Positions 21,181-33,172 of a stretch of 64,000 bases of DNA are shown here, piece by piece. The stretch is from Blasia pusilla. Its lineage: Eukaryota; Marchantiophyta; Marchantiopsida; Blasiales. Positions within the stretch are counted from its first letter, which is position 1; every line of letters begins with the position of its first letter. The translations under genes were made by a program, and so were the position numbers. The stretch spans positions 16,926,001 through 16,990,000 of the forward strand of contig CM114271.1 of NCBI GenBank assembly GCA_050084515.1, in the 5' to 3' direction. The notes beneath the pieces were generated by a model, which saw nothing but the letters and a program-made list of their open reading frames with translations, was not told the DNA's origin and made no database searches.

Positions 21181-23630
21181 GAGGATGCAAGCACTAAAAG
21201 AAAAAATTATACACACATATCACATTAAAAGTCTATCCCACAATCATTAAATGATAGTAAAATATGCACATTGAATATATCAAATTTGGAACTCAAGTTC
21301 CAATTCGGGATAATTAACAAAATTCCCTGACAATCATATTGCTTCACAATCTTTAGCTTCTATTCTGTGGAATATGTTACAGTTCTCGCAATTTTTAGCT
21401 TCCATTCTCTGCAATATGTCACAATTCCCGTTGTATATATTTACAAATATCTACTAAAGAAATTATAATTGTACATATTATATTTCCAATCGGAGGAGAG
21501 TCTAATGTGTTGCTATATTTATGACATCCTCCAGCTCAACCTAGGCAACATACTTCCTTAATCCATCCTCTTCAATATGCATGTGTTACATTTCACGTTC
21601 TATTTATAAATGTAACTAATGGCATCATTGTACAATATCATTCCAGCTACCTATTATCTTCTATGACTTCTCTTCCTGCTTAATCGCAAGAAGATCTCAT
21701 CCTTGGCAATGTCGGTAACGTCCTCCGGCTCAACCTAACGGACATCCTTCTGGAATGTATCGACGTACTACTCCAACTAAACCTTGCCTCTCTCGAAGTC
21801 AGAAAAATACTCATGAAATCCACTTGGAGATCTTCCTTTAAAGCCATGTACATAGTTTGGAACTTATCATTATTCAACTTCAAATACACCTCGTCAAATT
21901 TCTCAAGTCGATATCCTTAGCCTTTGAGATGATAAAACTGAACAAATGTTGCTTCACTACGTGTAAGTTGTACCTTGGGGCTCTTACTTCCGTAGAAGAG
22001 ACACGTCACGTACAAAAAAGTATAGGGTTTTTTAATTGGAATCAGGGGAAGACTTATAAAGAGTCATGGAAGAACTTTAGGATATTTTTAATTTACGGCA
22101 TCATTTATAAAAAAAAATGGGCATTGTTAATTCACAAGGTGTACATTTAAGATGTCCAAGAAAGTAAGGGGGGTTTTTTCTTAAAATGGTGGGCACACGT
22201 GTCAACAATTTATTGGTCCACGTGTCAATCTTAGAGCTAGACCAATAAATGACATGGATTTGTTAATTCATTTTGAATTTTAAATAAATATCTAAAATTT
22301 ATATATCTAACCTTATCTTCAACGTTGGCGGGAGAGAGTGAAGCCCGCGTGGGAGAGGGAAGGAATCTAGGTCGAAGCTCGAGGAAAGGATCTTAGCTCG
22401 GGGAAAGGAATGCATCACAGCTCGGAGAAAGGATCATGGCTCGGGGAAAGGAATGCAACTTGCAAAATGCTGAACGAATGTTAAAAGGGGAATGCTAATC
22501 GTTTAGCATTCTCATTCTCATTGTCTTAGTAGCGTCCAACCAAGGCGCAAGGATTAATATGTGAAAAGAGTCACAATTTTTTGTAGATGACAGCATTTGG
22601 GTCTGGAAGACGAACGGACTCAAGAGAGACTGGCTCTCGAGAGGGTCAAGTTTCCGATATGGATGTAGTAATTATCTTCTTATTCTTGTCTAGTCCGGTT
22701 CTCAGGTAATATGCATACCTCTAGCCCGATTGTGATTATCTAGGTAGGCTGCTAGAAGATAGAATGAACAGTTGCAACTACTCCCATCGAGTTTCCATCG
22801 TATTTGCATAAAACATGCAGCTCACCTGATATGATGGGGTTGCAGGAGGCAAGGCTGAAGATTTTCTCAAGGCGTAGCTTACATTCGTGAACCCAATCCA
22901 TTGGAGCAACTACCCAACATTGATACGTTGCCGCTTCTCACTCATATATTCCGTTTGAGATACACCGACACGTAGGAGACCATACAAGCACGAAGCTTGG
23001 TTCAACGTTCTCTAGTACTAGTATGACCTCCTTAAACCAGCTTGTGCTCTAGTCTTCCATTCATTTGATCAACCCAATTATCGACTTTCCTCTATAACAG
23101 TATATTGCAAAGTTTGGCCGTGAGGAAACTCACCATGATAGTTAATTATTGTGAGGGAAATAGTGGATTACCAGCCATAAGACATGAAGTGAGCTAGAGA
23201 CTAGGATATGTGTTGAGAGAAGAAGAAATGAAAAAGGAACTATATCAAAGCAGGGAGACACTCTCATACATTATCAATGCTATCTTTGTTCTGCCTAATG
23301 GTGATCTATATGGCTTTGGAGACATGATGCACCTCATAATGGGACGAAAGCAATTAATCCATTGGATAGATGCTCAACTACTTATGTCCTTGGAGATCAC
23401 CATGCATCTTTGTCATATGTCACAAATGTCTATAGCCACTACCAAATTCATGAAGATGGCTTGAAGTGGGATGATGTGAATAGGACTGACAAGAAGAATT
23501 GAGTTGGGCCTTAACGAATTGCTTCAAAGAGAGTGCAAGTGTATTTGCATGATATGTTTGAGAGAATGGATGTTCGTCATGACAAAAGCCTAGAGACCCA
23601 ACTGTACTTGGAGGTTTGTAGTGATTATAT
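21181..23630. other. Gene-poor region
   Basis: No complete gene. It holds the pseudogene scrap at 21690-21889, a short repeat of AGCTCGGGGAAAGGA-like units at about 22375-22465, and an unrecognised frame at 23210-23464 that I cannot support as a gene. Confidence 0.45.
21690..21889 (-). pseudogene. Fragment of an unknown protein-coding gene
   Basis: Read on the minus strand, a coding-like stretch begins VYLKLNNDKFQTMYMALKED and continues after a frame change through segments such as YVDTFQKDVR and VEPEDVTDIAKDEIF, interrupted by stops. The composition looks protein-like rather than random. I do not recognise the family. Confidence 0.3.
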
Positions 23631-24492
23631 TGTCATGGGCATACACATCGCTATACAACATACATCGTTGTCATTGAACACACACACAAACACGCATGAT
23701 CCCATGCTAACTCATGGCATCCAAACAACGAGACAAGAAGTACCAAAATATCTCCAATAAAATAAGATTCAATCTCTCTCACAACACCATAGTTCTCACA
23801 TGTATGCACTCTCACATGTCTCTCTTAATGTCAAACCAAACCCATTTTCCTAATGAGAGGCTTAGGTTACACACACAAGGCAAGCAAGACCATAACTCCG
23901 CCGCCTCATGCCAAGAGGTTCAACAAAGAGAGAATGAGCTCTCAAACTCTCTCTTCTTGAGGTATATCCCTCCCCTCTCCCAAACTCTCTCCATGGTAAC
24001 CTATGCTCCAAAGTCACCTCCTTGGCTCTTGACCTGATGTAGGAGGTCAAGGGCCATTTTAAAAAAATAGAAAGTTGATCATATACTCAAAACGGTATTT
24101 ACCTAAAATAGTAAGTTCCTCAATATGGCTCAAAATGAGCCGAAACGAAGGGGAAACTTGCTCTCTCAGGTTTCCCGAGGCCTCAACAGGTCATCCTCGA
24201 CCTATTGAGCCTATCCTCCACTACTCACGAAGGCGCTCTACTAGATCTCATCGATCTATCCTAAAAGACATGAGATTTTTCGTGCGCATACACATTGCTA
24301 CACAACATACATCGTTGTCACCGAACACACACACACAAAACGCACGATCCCATGCTAACTCATGGTATCCAAACAACGAGACAAGAAGTACCAAAATATC
24401 TCCAATCGCCCTCCTAGCTAGTGGTTAGGTCCTTCTAACTCTAGATAGCCATCTATATCTACCTACCATGACATACATCTCTCGGATGCTGT
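23631..24492 (-). mobile_element. Element E: 3' end (S1-L2-S2) of an A-type element
   Basis: On the minus strand: polypurine tract (24419-24405), S1 (24404-24278), L2 (24275-23758) and S2 (23756-23631), the same order and nearly the same lengths as in element A (127/518/126 against 128/517/125). S2 ends CCATGACA, close to the inferred intact terminus GACA. Upstream of the polypurine tract about 70 bases match element A (18990-19062), then similarity stops. It is probably the 3' end of the element whose body is D, cut off by element F and a deletion. Confidence 0.85.
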
Positions 24493-24536
24493 CGTATAGT
24501 AAAAGCAGCCAATGTGTAAACTCCTTCATCGTTAAG

Positions 24537-25764
24537 TGTTAGATAGAGTTTTATTAGTATTAAGTAAATTTTCTTAGGAAAAGAAAATTCCCATGTTTAA
24601 ACCTCTTTATGATGCCTCTTTTATGTGGGCCCAACTTTAGGAAAAGAGGTAATAAATAAAAGATAACTTTATAAAAGTAAAGCAGTGAGGTTGGTGCTTT
24701 AATGAAAAACAAAAGTAGTCTTGGTTGGTGGCTACGTTAGTTGGGGTAATTTGGAAAATATCAAGTGGATAAAAGAGGATATTTTGGAAGAGATAAGAGG
24801 AAATCTACTTTTGTCAAAATATGATTGGCTAAGCCTTGAGAGAAAGCCATGTGGCACAAGATAAGATTACTCTATTTCGTACTCTTGTGGATCCCTTGTG
24901 AGTTTATAAAGAGGAGGGACCCTCAAGGGTTTATCACCTTCTATTCCACATCTTGAGTCTCTCGTGTCACTCTTGAGTGTATGGCTTTGGGATTGCTTGC
25001 TCTTCCAATGAGAATGGATCATCTCTCTTGGGAGAATAACTTAGCCATTGATATTCTTCAAGAGGTTTCTAGAGTGTGGTGTGTGCGTGGAGATGAGAAG
25101 TTTGTCACCTTAGAGGAGTTTAGTTATACTAAAATAGTGAATATTTTGGCTTGTTTCTTTCCCAATGAGAGTGGATTACCCCTCTTGGGAGAATAATTCT
25201 GCCAAAACCCATTCTTGAGGAGAGTAGAGAATGTCTGTCAAGCATGGATAGGGTGGAGCACGAGTTGTGCCCGACTTTCCTTTCCTCAATCCATACCATG
25301 TCAAGCTAATCTTTGTAGATAGGTACTAGTTCACTCGCTATTTAGTTTACCACTTTGGGAAGGCGTTCATGAATCAGGTCATTCAATCTCCAACTCCGGT
25401 GATCCTTCCTATCGTCACATATGGAAGGACATGGGATTGTACTTTGTATGTCTTTATAGAGCGATCCAAGGATGTCAATAGGACTGCTCAAGTAGGGTTT
25501 AACAGTAGTTATGCCATCTTCCTCGTGTACAAGCGTAAAGTAGTTTATAGGGATTTTATAGTTAGGAATTTCAGGGTCCGATGTTACGAAGAAGTGATCA
25601 CCTCGGCACTTCCATTTTTGATACCTGTCGTGAGAGAATGGAGGGTATACATAATAATTTTGTATTAAAAAAGGAGAACTTCTTAAAGAGTTCACCTTGC
25701 ATCGATCATGTCTACCGCAGCTAGAAGGCCTGCCCCTACTCAAAGAAAGGCTCTCGACATGACA
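24537..25764 (+). repeat. Probable 5' LTR of element F
   Basis: Begins TGTTAGATAG and ends CGACATGACA, giving TGT..ACA termini. A TATA-like TTTATAAAGAGG lies near 24903. Directly after the end comes AATGGTGCTTCCATTGAG, the kind of leader that precedes gag in many plant Gypsy-type elements. There is no second LTR in the window, so the boundaries are inferred from these signals only. Confidence 0.5.
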
Positions 25765-25830
25765 AATGGTGCTTCCATTGAGAGATCTTTGAGGCGGTAG
25801 ATTGTGTTTGCAAGTTGGAGTCTTATCAAG

Positions 25831-26285
25831 ATGACTAATTTTGGGAGTACTTCATCAATGGAAACTCAGGGAGTTGAGGATCTTCTCCGAACTTTGACAA
25901 TATTGTTGAGCCAACAAGGAGGAGTTCACATCGGAGAGCAAAGATCAACAAGGGCTCTCCAAGCGATTGTAAAGAAGTTGGGGAGATTTGATGGTAGGAA
26001 CATCACCAAGTATGTTCGAGAATACGTCTATGAGATGGAGGTAAACTGTGTACCCGAAGGTGGTATGGTGTCAAGTTTTGAATTAGCTATAATACCAGAG
26101 ATCCGTAGTCAAGTAAAGAAGTTGAAAGCAGAAAATCCAAAATCCTGGGAGGAGTATGAGCAAATGCTGAAAGGAGAATTCTTCGATGATGATGTGGATC
26201 GGGTGACTAAGAGGAGTTTTCTAGAATGGATAGAGCAACGTCCAGGGAAGGGAATGACTCCAAATGAATTTTTGCGTGAGTTTAG
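25831..26285 (+). pseudogene. Element F gag-like protein, truncated
   Basis: From the ATG at 25831, about 150 codons: MTNFGSTSSMETQGVEDLL, then FDGRNITKYVREYVYEMEV, SWEEYEQMLKGEFFDDD, VTKRSFLEWIEQRPGKGMTP and NEFLREF. This resembles the Gag-like N-terminal domain of a widespread plant retroelement group, unrelated to the gag of A, C and D. Near 26285 it runs directly into the antisense integrase of element D, so its last codons are foreign. The rest of F is missing. Confidence 0.6.
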
Positions 26286-27913
26286 GCAATGTAACCAACT
26301 GTATCCACTTCGAGAAATGCTCAACCATCACTAACACATAACGACTATGGCGCTTCGTCAAAGACAAAGGTCCTGCAAAATCCAAACTCCATCTATAACC
26401 TAAACCCATGATCGGAAGTGGATGCATTTGGCAACAAACAGTTGAACGTCAATCGACATTCCTCGCCACCAATACTAAATCTAGAGCAAGTTGTACGTCT
26501 GCTTCACTAAAAAATGACCCAACTCGCTTTGTCACGAAATATAACCAACTGTATCCACTTCGAGAAGTGCTCGACCATCACCAACACATAACGACTATGG
26601 CACTCCATCAAAGGCAAAGGTCCTGCAAAATCCAAACTCCATCTATAACCTAAACCCATGATCAGAAGTGGATGCAATTGTGGAGTCGGAGCCTTTGAAC
26701 AATGCTTGGACTCGATCACACACCATGCATTTGGCAACAAACTGTTGAACTTCAATCAACATGCCTCGCCACCAATACTGAATCTAGAGCAAGCAGTACG
26801 TCCGCTTCACTCAAAATGACCCAACTCGGTGTGGGCATGACGCACCAAACGTGATCTCTACAAAGGATGAGGCACTACCCGCACTCTATTATTTTCCCAC
26901 ACTCGCAACGCATGTGTGCCCTCCCACCGGAACTGTCTGGCTTGCTGTAGATCATATCCCGCTCTCTAGCACCCACTATGCTCGCAACGCTGCCAGTACG
27001 CAAGTACTCCAAGACCACTCCATCGTCGTGAATGTCCTAGCCACCTATCATCTCCTCACCGACCTTTGGATCTAAAGACTCTCCATCAGACCTCGCCATC
27101 GAAGTCTCAGCAATCTGGCTCTCCATAGCCAGCAAGCCCAAATAGGCTGATGCATGCCATCTTGGCACCTACTCCTTATCACTCTCACCATATCAATGAG
27201 ATCCAATCACATCTCGCTGACTCGGGCATGGGTTACGGCTCAAACCATCTGCATCCTAGTTGAGCGTCCCATGTCTATGCACCACTTGGAAGTCATACTC
27301 TTGCAACAAAAGAGCCCACCTCGCAAGCTTCCCTGTAAGCTTGCCGGACTCCATCAACCACTTAAGTGGATGATGATTAGTAATTATGGTAAAGGGATTG
27401 CCGAATAGATAACATCTAAAATGTGCGACAGCCCACACTGCAGCCAAGCACTCACCCTCATACGAGCTATAGTTTGCCTCTGCAATGTTGTTCGAGCGAC
27501 TAGCGTAAGCCACCATAAACTCTCTACCTTCATCGTCATGTTGGGTGAGCACGGCTCCGAGCTCCAACATGCTCCAATCGGAATGCAACCGGAAAGGACG
27601 CCCCCCTGATCGGTCTCCTCAATATGGGCGCACACATCAATCTATCCTTGAGCATCTGAAATGCTCTCTCTTGCTCATCCCCCCAATGCCACTCATGATC
27701 CACCTTGGTCATCAAGGTTAGCGGCTTCGCAATCAAACTGAAACCCTTGACGTACCGTCGATAGAAGATCGCCAATCCCGTGAGTGCACGAACTCGACTC
27801 ACATCTGTAAGGCATGGAATGCGTGAAATAGCCTCTACCTTCGTCTATTGCACACCAAGGCCCCCTGGATATATCGTATGACCCAAGTACTCAATCTAGC
27901 CATAGAAGAACTT
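26286..27913 (-). pseudogene. Element D, 3' part: RNase H and integrase
   Basis: Minus-strand continuation of element D beyond the insertion of C. 27909-27540: end of RT (IEYLGH, IFYRRYVKGF). 27588-27256: RNase H with SSYEGECLAAVWAVAHFRCY and NHHPLKWLMESGKL. 26755-26507: integrase zinc-domain end and core start (GYRWSLDFAGPLPL). The segment starting at 26542 is duplicated at 26292 (about 250 bp), the second copy having an internal deletion between short ATGCA repeats. The rest of the integrase and the PHD finger are absent, lost at the junction with F. Confidence 0.85.
27910..27913. repeat. Target site duplication ACTT, left of element C
   Basis: ACTT here and at 36804-36807 on the plus strand. 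Removing 27914-36807 restores a continuous RT sequence in element D (codons for LH..KCK then FFY), as in element A near 16530-16555. Confidence 0.92.
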
Positions 27914-28017
27914 TATCGTGCGAATCCACATCGTCATACAACATACATCGCTGACATACCATACGCACATACATACATAACATAGACGAGAGTATCCACA
28001 AACGCTAGTGTACCACA
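27914..28017 (-). repeat. Element C, S2
   Basis: 104 bases matching S1 at 28388-28496 (starts TGTGGTACAC on the minus strand). It forms the 3' terminus of the element. Confidence 0.9.
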
Positions 28018-28019
28018 AC

Positions 28020-28385
28020 TGAAATCCGTGAAAGACCTACTATCATAAAACACGTTTACAATCACATACAATCGAGCCAAACCCACTCCACGATGGGAGA
28101 ATCTAGGTCGAAGCTTGCAGGAAACACCATAGCCAAGAGCTCTACTCACTACCAAGGCTAACTCCCAACGCAACAGCTCAACTCAAAGAATCGATCGTTT
28201 TTGAGGGCAAGCCACCCTTATATCCTCCAACCTAAGAGCAGGCCCTACCGGGAAAGTCACCCCAAGTGAGTAACCCCAACCCTATGTATGGAACCGCATC
28301 TCTACCAAGCCACTACGGTCCTACATAAGGAATGGCCTCTACCAAAGACACCATACTCTACGACATAATCCATATGGTCATGACA
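28020..28385 (-). repeat. Element C, L2
   Basis: 366 bases matching L1 at 36433-36803. It starts TGTCATGACC and ends GATTTCA on the minus strand, and is bounded by S on both sides. Confidence 0.92.
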
Positions 28386-28387
28386 AT

Positions 28388-28508
28388 TGTCGTGTATAAT
28401 CCACATCGTCATACAACATACATCGCTGATATACCATACACACATACATACATACATAACATAGACGAGAGTATCCACAAACGCAAGTGTACCACAACTC
28501 GCCCCCTA
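28388..28508 (-). repeat. Element C, S1 and polypurine tract
   Basis: S1 is 28496-28388. Directly upstream on the minus strand is the purine tract TTAGGGGGCGAG (28508-28497). S1 ends CACGACA, and L2 begins TGTCATG after two extra bases (AT). Confidence 0.85.
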
Positions 28509-28677
28509 ATCAAGGCGGTTAGGTCCTCTAACTCCCAAGTAGCCCTATACATCTACTACATGCTATACACCTTCTTGGGTGCCCGAATCAGAAGGTCGGG
28601 TGCTAGGTTGCCCCATCGTTAGTCGCACATCTGTAATCCATATCATGCAAAGATCAAGTCATCTACCTCTCCTAAGT

Positions 28678-28812
28678 ACATCAAGGACAAACCCATCTTC
28701 CAGTAGGAACAACATCCAAACGTGGAGTCAAACACATCATGTGCCAACCCCTAGAACACCGATCACACACCAACATACGGGCTGCGTTACCAGCAGACCC
28801 ACACAACACGCA
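28678..28812 (-). pseudogene. Element C PHD finger
   Basis: C4HC3 zinc finger: CVLC, then MLVCDRC, GWHMMC, and WVCP with a final Cys. All eight zinc ligands are present. CGA for Arg between Pro and the last Cys has become TGA (28681-28683). The last Cys is followed by Thr and a TAG (28672-28674), the same ending as in element A, so the PHD finger is the true C-terminus of the polyprotein. PHD fingers of this shape bind histone H3 tails; here that would act in target choice, by analogy with the chromodomain of chromoviruses. Confidence 0.85.
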
Positions 28813-30149
28813 CTTCAAGCTAGCACGTATCATGGCTAAGCTTGGGTCAACAGTACCATCCACATTTGGAAGATGACATGGCGCACAATTACGCACATGG
28901 TCCTTCCAAACAACTCCATCACGACCCTCCAACATGAGAACTCCAGAAGCTAACACCTCACGCACTCGTAAAATAGTGCGGCTTGTCGTCACATCCAACG
29001 TTGTCGAGGCAATCTGTTGCAAATAGACATAGTCCCCCACATGGAACCTACGAATCGATGGTCGATAACCTCCACCCCGAATGGTTGCATACCGCAACGT
29101 ATCCCCTGTGTTGAGCAATGGCAAGATTCTCAAAGGTCGCTGGCATAACTCTCCAAAGAGCTCCGCCTGGCGAGAACACACCCTCATCCACATCTACGGG
29201 TCATCAAGGTTCACCACCTCACTAGACTCCCGACAATTCTTTCGGCAAGTCCGGATCTCGGCCGTATAATGTAGAAAATAAGGTGAGAAGGAAGCCAGGA
29301 TGCATGGCGATCGAACCTATACCCCATGGCTAACCATGGCAACCGAATATCCGGTCTCCAAGATGCCCTTCAGAGGCCATACTTGCGCAATGCCCTCTTC
29401 ACCCGTCGAACCACACGCTCAGCCAAACCATCCGCCCTGGATGATCTTCGAGACGTGGTCCGATGATCAATCAACGCCTTGTCACACAAGACCGAAACTC
29501 ACCCGAAACTCAGACTGGTCGGTCAAGACTTCACCTGGTGCACCAAAATGACTAAGCACTCTATCCAAACGCATACGCCGCGTCCCCCACTTGCCTTGTC
29601 CGGTAATGCCACCAACTCAATCCACTTGGAGAAGTGCTCCACCATCACCAACACATATCGATGATGTAAATACCAACGGTAACGGTCCCGCAAAGTCCAC
29701 ACTCCAACGGTAACCCAACCCCATAATAGGCAAGGGGTGTAATTGTGGTGTAGGGGCATTAAATGATGCCCTCACCCGGTCACAAACCATACAACGTGAC
29801 ACCAACTGCTGCACTTGAGTATGCATGCCACGCCACCAATATCGCCAAGGAGTAAGCTATACGTACGCTTTACCCCAAAATGTCCCAACTCCTCATGGGC
29901 ATGTCGCACAATGCGCTCTCTCTGAGCCAAATGTGGCACTACTCGTACTCTACCATCCTCCCACACGCGGAGAATATGTGTTCCCTCCAATCGATACCTC
30001 TTAGCACGTTGAAGAACACGGTCTCGCTCCCTGGCACTCACTATGCCCGGCACCCTCTTGGTCCGGGAACTCCAACACCAACACATCATCATGAATATCA
30101 CGCTGATCCGTACCACCATCTCCAACCTTAGGATGTGAAGGCTGGCCAT
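28813..30149 (-). pseudogene. Element C integrase
   Basis: Zinc domain: IVRHAHEELGHFGVKRTY and, further on, CMVCDRVRASF. Core: Asp in WSVDFAGP (about 29690), a second Asp in LTDQ (about 29500) and Glu in ADGLAERVV (about 29420). C-terminal region 29193-28813: RRFHVGDYVYLQQIASTTLD and LASGVLMLEGRDGVVWKDHV, then NCAPCHLPNVDG leading into the PHD finger. Several frameshifts separate these pieces. Confidence 0.87.
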
Positions 30150-30314
30150 CTACCCTCTAACTAGAGTAAGATATCATGTGGTCCTCCATACTAGAGTCCA
30201 CCCCTAACCAACATAAAAAGGCGGATGCATGCCAACCTGGCACCATCTCCTCATCAACCTCGCCATGCCATCTAGCCCCGATTGTATCCTCTTGGCTAGT
30301 ACATGGGTTCCTAC

Positions 30315-30948
30315 TCAACCCATCAAGATCAAGGTTGGCAACTCCGGTCTATGTACCACCTGGAAGTCATACTCTGTAAGATAAGAGCCCACCGTGCAAG
30401 CTTCCCTGTAAGCTTGTCCGACTCCATCAACCACTTGAGTAATTTGGTGATCGTAACAAGGGTAAAGCTGTGTGCCAAACAAGTAACACCTAAAGTGTGC
30501 CCACCCCACACTCTTGCCAAGCACTCTCCCTCATATGAACTATAGCGCGACTCCATTTGCATTATTCGAACGACTTGCATAGGCCACCACAAACTCCATG
30601 TGCTCATCATCATGTTGTGTCAACACCGCTCCAAGTCCCAACCTACTCCAATCGGTGTGTAATCGAAATGGGCGCCCTCTGATAGGTCTCCTCAAGATAG
30701 GCGCCGCCACCAATCGGGCCTTAAGCTCCACAAAAGCTCTCTCCTTATCATCTCCCCAGTGCCACTCTTGATCTGATTTCAGCAATTGGTTCAAAGGCTT
30801 TGCCATAGCACTAAATCCCTTCACATACCTCCGATAGTAGTTCACCAATCCCATGAATGCTCGAACTCTACTCACATCTATCGGACGCGGAATAAGTGCA
30901 ATAGCCTCCACCTTTGCTTGCTTTGAACTCCCAAACCACCTGGATAGA
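30315..30948 (-). pseudogene. Element C RT end and RNase H
   Basis: VSRVRAFMGLVNYYRRYVKG, then LHTDWSRLGLGAVLTQHDDE and YSSYEGECLARVWG with the catalytic Asp and Glu of RNase H, followed in another frame by the DHQI-like strand at about 30470. Degraded by frameshifts near 30540. Confidence 0.85.
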
Positions 30949-31476
30949 TCACATGACCCAAGTACTCAACATCCTCATGGAAGAACTTAAACTTTCCTGG
31001 ATGCAAACGAGACCATGAGCTTTCAACCGCTCAAACACCATCTGCAAATGTATCGATGCTCCTCCACCGTATTCTTTGAACACCAAGATATCATCAATGT
31101 AACACCGAACAAAATCCAACCCCGCTAGGATCTCGCCCATCACTCTTTGAAACTCGGCAGTGCATTCTTCAACCCAAAGGGTAAGAATTTCCCTTTGGTA
31201 CAAACAATCCTTGCCATGAGAGTTGACACCCCAAAATGTTGTCTTGGCCTTGTCACTCTCCCGAATCGGCAATTGATGGTATCTGGCCGAAGATCCAAAA
31301 ATCTTGAAAATCTTTGCCTGCCCCCCACCATCAAAGATCTCTCGTGTAGGCATGGCATACCTATCGGCCTTGGTTTGCCGATTGATAGACGGTAATCTCA
31401 CACATCCGCCTATCCGTGTAGTTGCCATGCATATCCTTTTAGCGAGCATGACAGTGGGATGATGCATACTCTCCAT
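30949..31476 (-). pseudogene. Element C reverse transcriptase
   Basis: HQLPIRESDKAKTTFWGVNS, GKDCLYQ, TAEFQRVMGEILAGLDF and the intact catalytic box CYIDDILVF at 31084-31104 (YIDD at 31090-31101). The fingers part has small frameshifts (for example in FDGGGQAKIFKIFGSSARY). Confidence 0.9.
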
Positions 31477-32734
31477 GCGACAACTCCACTAATCCACCTC
31501 CAAAAGGTCCAACGTCCTACTCGAATCAGGTCCCTCTCCATATCACTATATCGGTAGGGGACGACGGAAGATTGGCGTATCACTAGCCAAATCAATCCGT
31601 ATACCAGGTCCAACAGAAGAACCCAACTCCTTCATGCTAAAGGCAAAACAACTCCTATAAGCACGAGGAACTATGTCAGCGTCGTTTCTCACCTCCCGTA
31701 AGCTTGAGCCCAAGTAATGGCTCCCAAGTCTCCTCCTTTGGCATACTAGATGGAGAGGATGATGCCATTGGCGCACTCATAACCCCTCACAAGATGATAC
31801 ACCCTTAGCTACACCATCATCATCGAGCAAATAACTCCTCCACCAGCATGAGCAACCAACTCCACATGCCCAACCATTACATCCCATTTACTCCAAGGAT
31901 GCAAAATACTACTCTCCGCCCTGACCCGATGCCTCTACCGCCCCGGTAGCCATCGAGCTCATTACAAGGGGTGGAAGACCCATGACATAGTCCGAAGTCG
32001 ATTTGCTCGCCATACCAAGACTCAAAATCCAAGTCAAACAATTCAGGTCCATGGCCCGACCCAACACATGACGTCGTGAAGCCTCGAGAAATAGAAGCAA
32101 CCGCTCTCACGCCAAGATAGTAAATCCCATCGCACGCTCTCTCTCATCGGCGTTAGGCTCCCACCAACCGCCGCGCATGAGAATCCCATACAAGCCCCGG
32201 ACCACCTTCCTGTAGGCATGTAACGGGAAAACTCACAAATGTGGGTAGTGCCATCCTAGGTCGCCCACACGGTTCACCACCGCCATGGGTGACCGATCAA
32301 TAACCCTCACCACTTGAGAAAGTCGCCAAGATATCAAGATACTATCCTTCGTAAGGCGAGGATCCCGCCTTGCATCATATGCTCGACGTAGAACCTCCTA
32401 GGCAACAAGTTTGTCCACCACAAGCGTGAAGCGATGTGCACGCGAGCCAACTCATGCACTGCATCCAACAACACCGCTGGTCCAATCCAAGACCGCACCT
32501 CATGAACACTCGCCATCATCCGGGTCCGAGTGTCACCCAACAATGGAACATTCTCCAGAATGTAAGCTAGAGCACGTGCCTGATGAACCTGAAGATGTCG
32601 TAACACCCTTAACATCTCCCAAAACAATCGAGACCTAGGGTCATGTAATCCCTCACCACGACCAAAGACGTGTATGACCCGACATGGCCATCCAAAGCAA
32701 TCACCAAATCCACAGGACCAACCCTCTCAAGGTC
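31477..32734 (-). pseudogene. Element C protease-RT linker
   Basis: Equivalent to 14264-15968 in element A: LRVLRHLQVHQARALAYILENV (split here across 32600-32540) and RLWWTNLLPRRFYVEH. No catalytic domain recognised. Conserved in position and content in A, C and D. Confidence 0.5.
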
Positions 32735-33172
32735 CTACGCCCCCAACAATGCAATGTGTGATGGTAAAGCACGCTGGTACCCACGAATAGCTGATGGCGG
32801 CAACAACTCAAGATATCTCCGCATCAACCGCATCTGGAATGGGCAAGGCTCAAGCTCTGACCTCCGAATACCCAAACCAATACATGCCGCCTTTCCCAAC
32901 ATCAAAGGCTGGGCACCTGAGTCTAACAAGACTCTATCTGGTCTATACACGACTGTAGGACTCACCAATCGAAGATCCCACTCGATTGTCCAACATACAT
33001 ACACCAGGTGTAAGCCTCTCACGATCAATGGCTGGCGGGTGGTAATGCATCCATCTTCGCCTTTGCACCGCCAAGTAGCACCGGTACTCAATGCTACTCG
33101 ACATAGAGGGTTGCTCCACCGCAACATCCTCATCCACCTCAACACGTAGCAAGAATAACACCCCACGTTCAC
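32735..33172 (-). pseudogene. Element C aspartic protease
   Basis: RVLLDSGAQPLMLGKAACIG, with the active site DSGA at 32933-32922, then an RSELEPCPFQMR segment as in element A (VDVERCPFWIQ). The active-site motif is intact, unlike in A. Confidence 0.82.

Noticed and set aside
23210-23464. 84-codon ORF as a gene
   Set aside because: No motif, no splice context and no repeat elsewhere in the window.
28813-28930. Chromodomain at the integrase C-terminus
   Set aside because: The sequence lacks the aromatic cage pattern; the terminal domain is a Cys/His-rich PHD finger.
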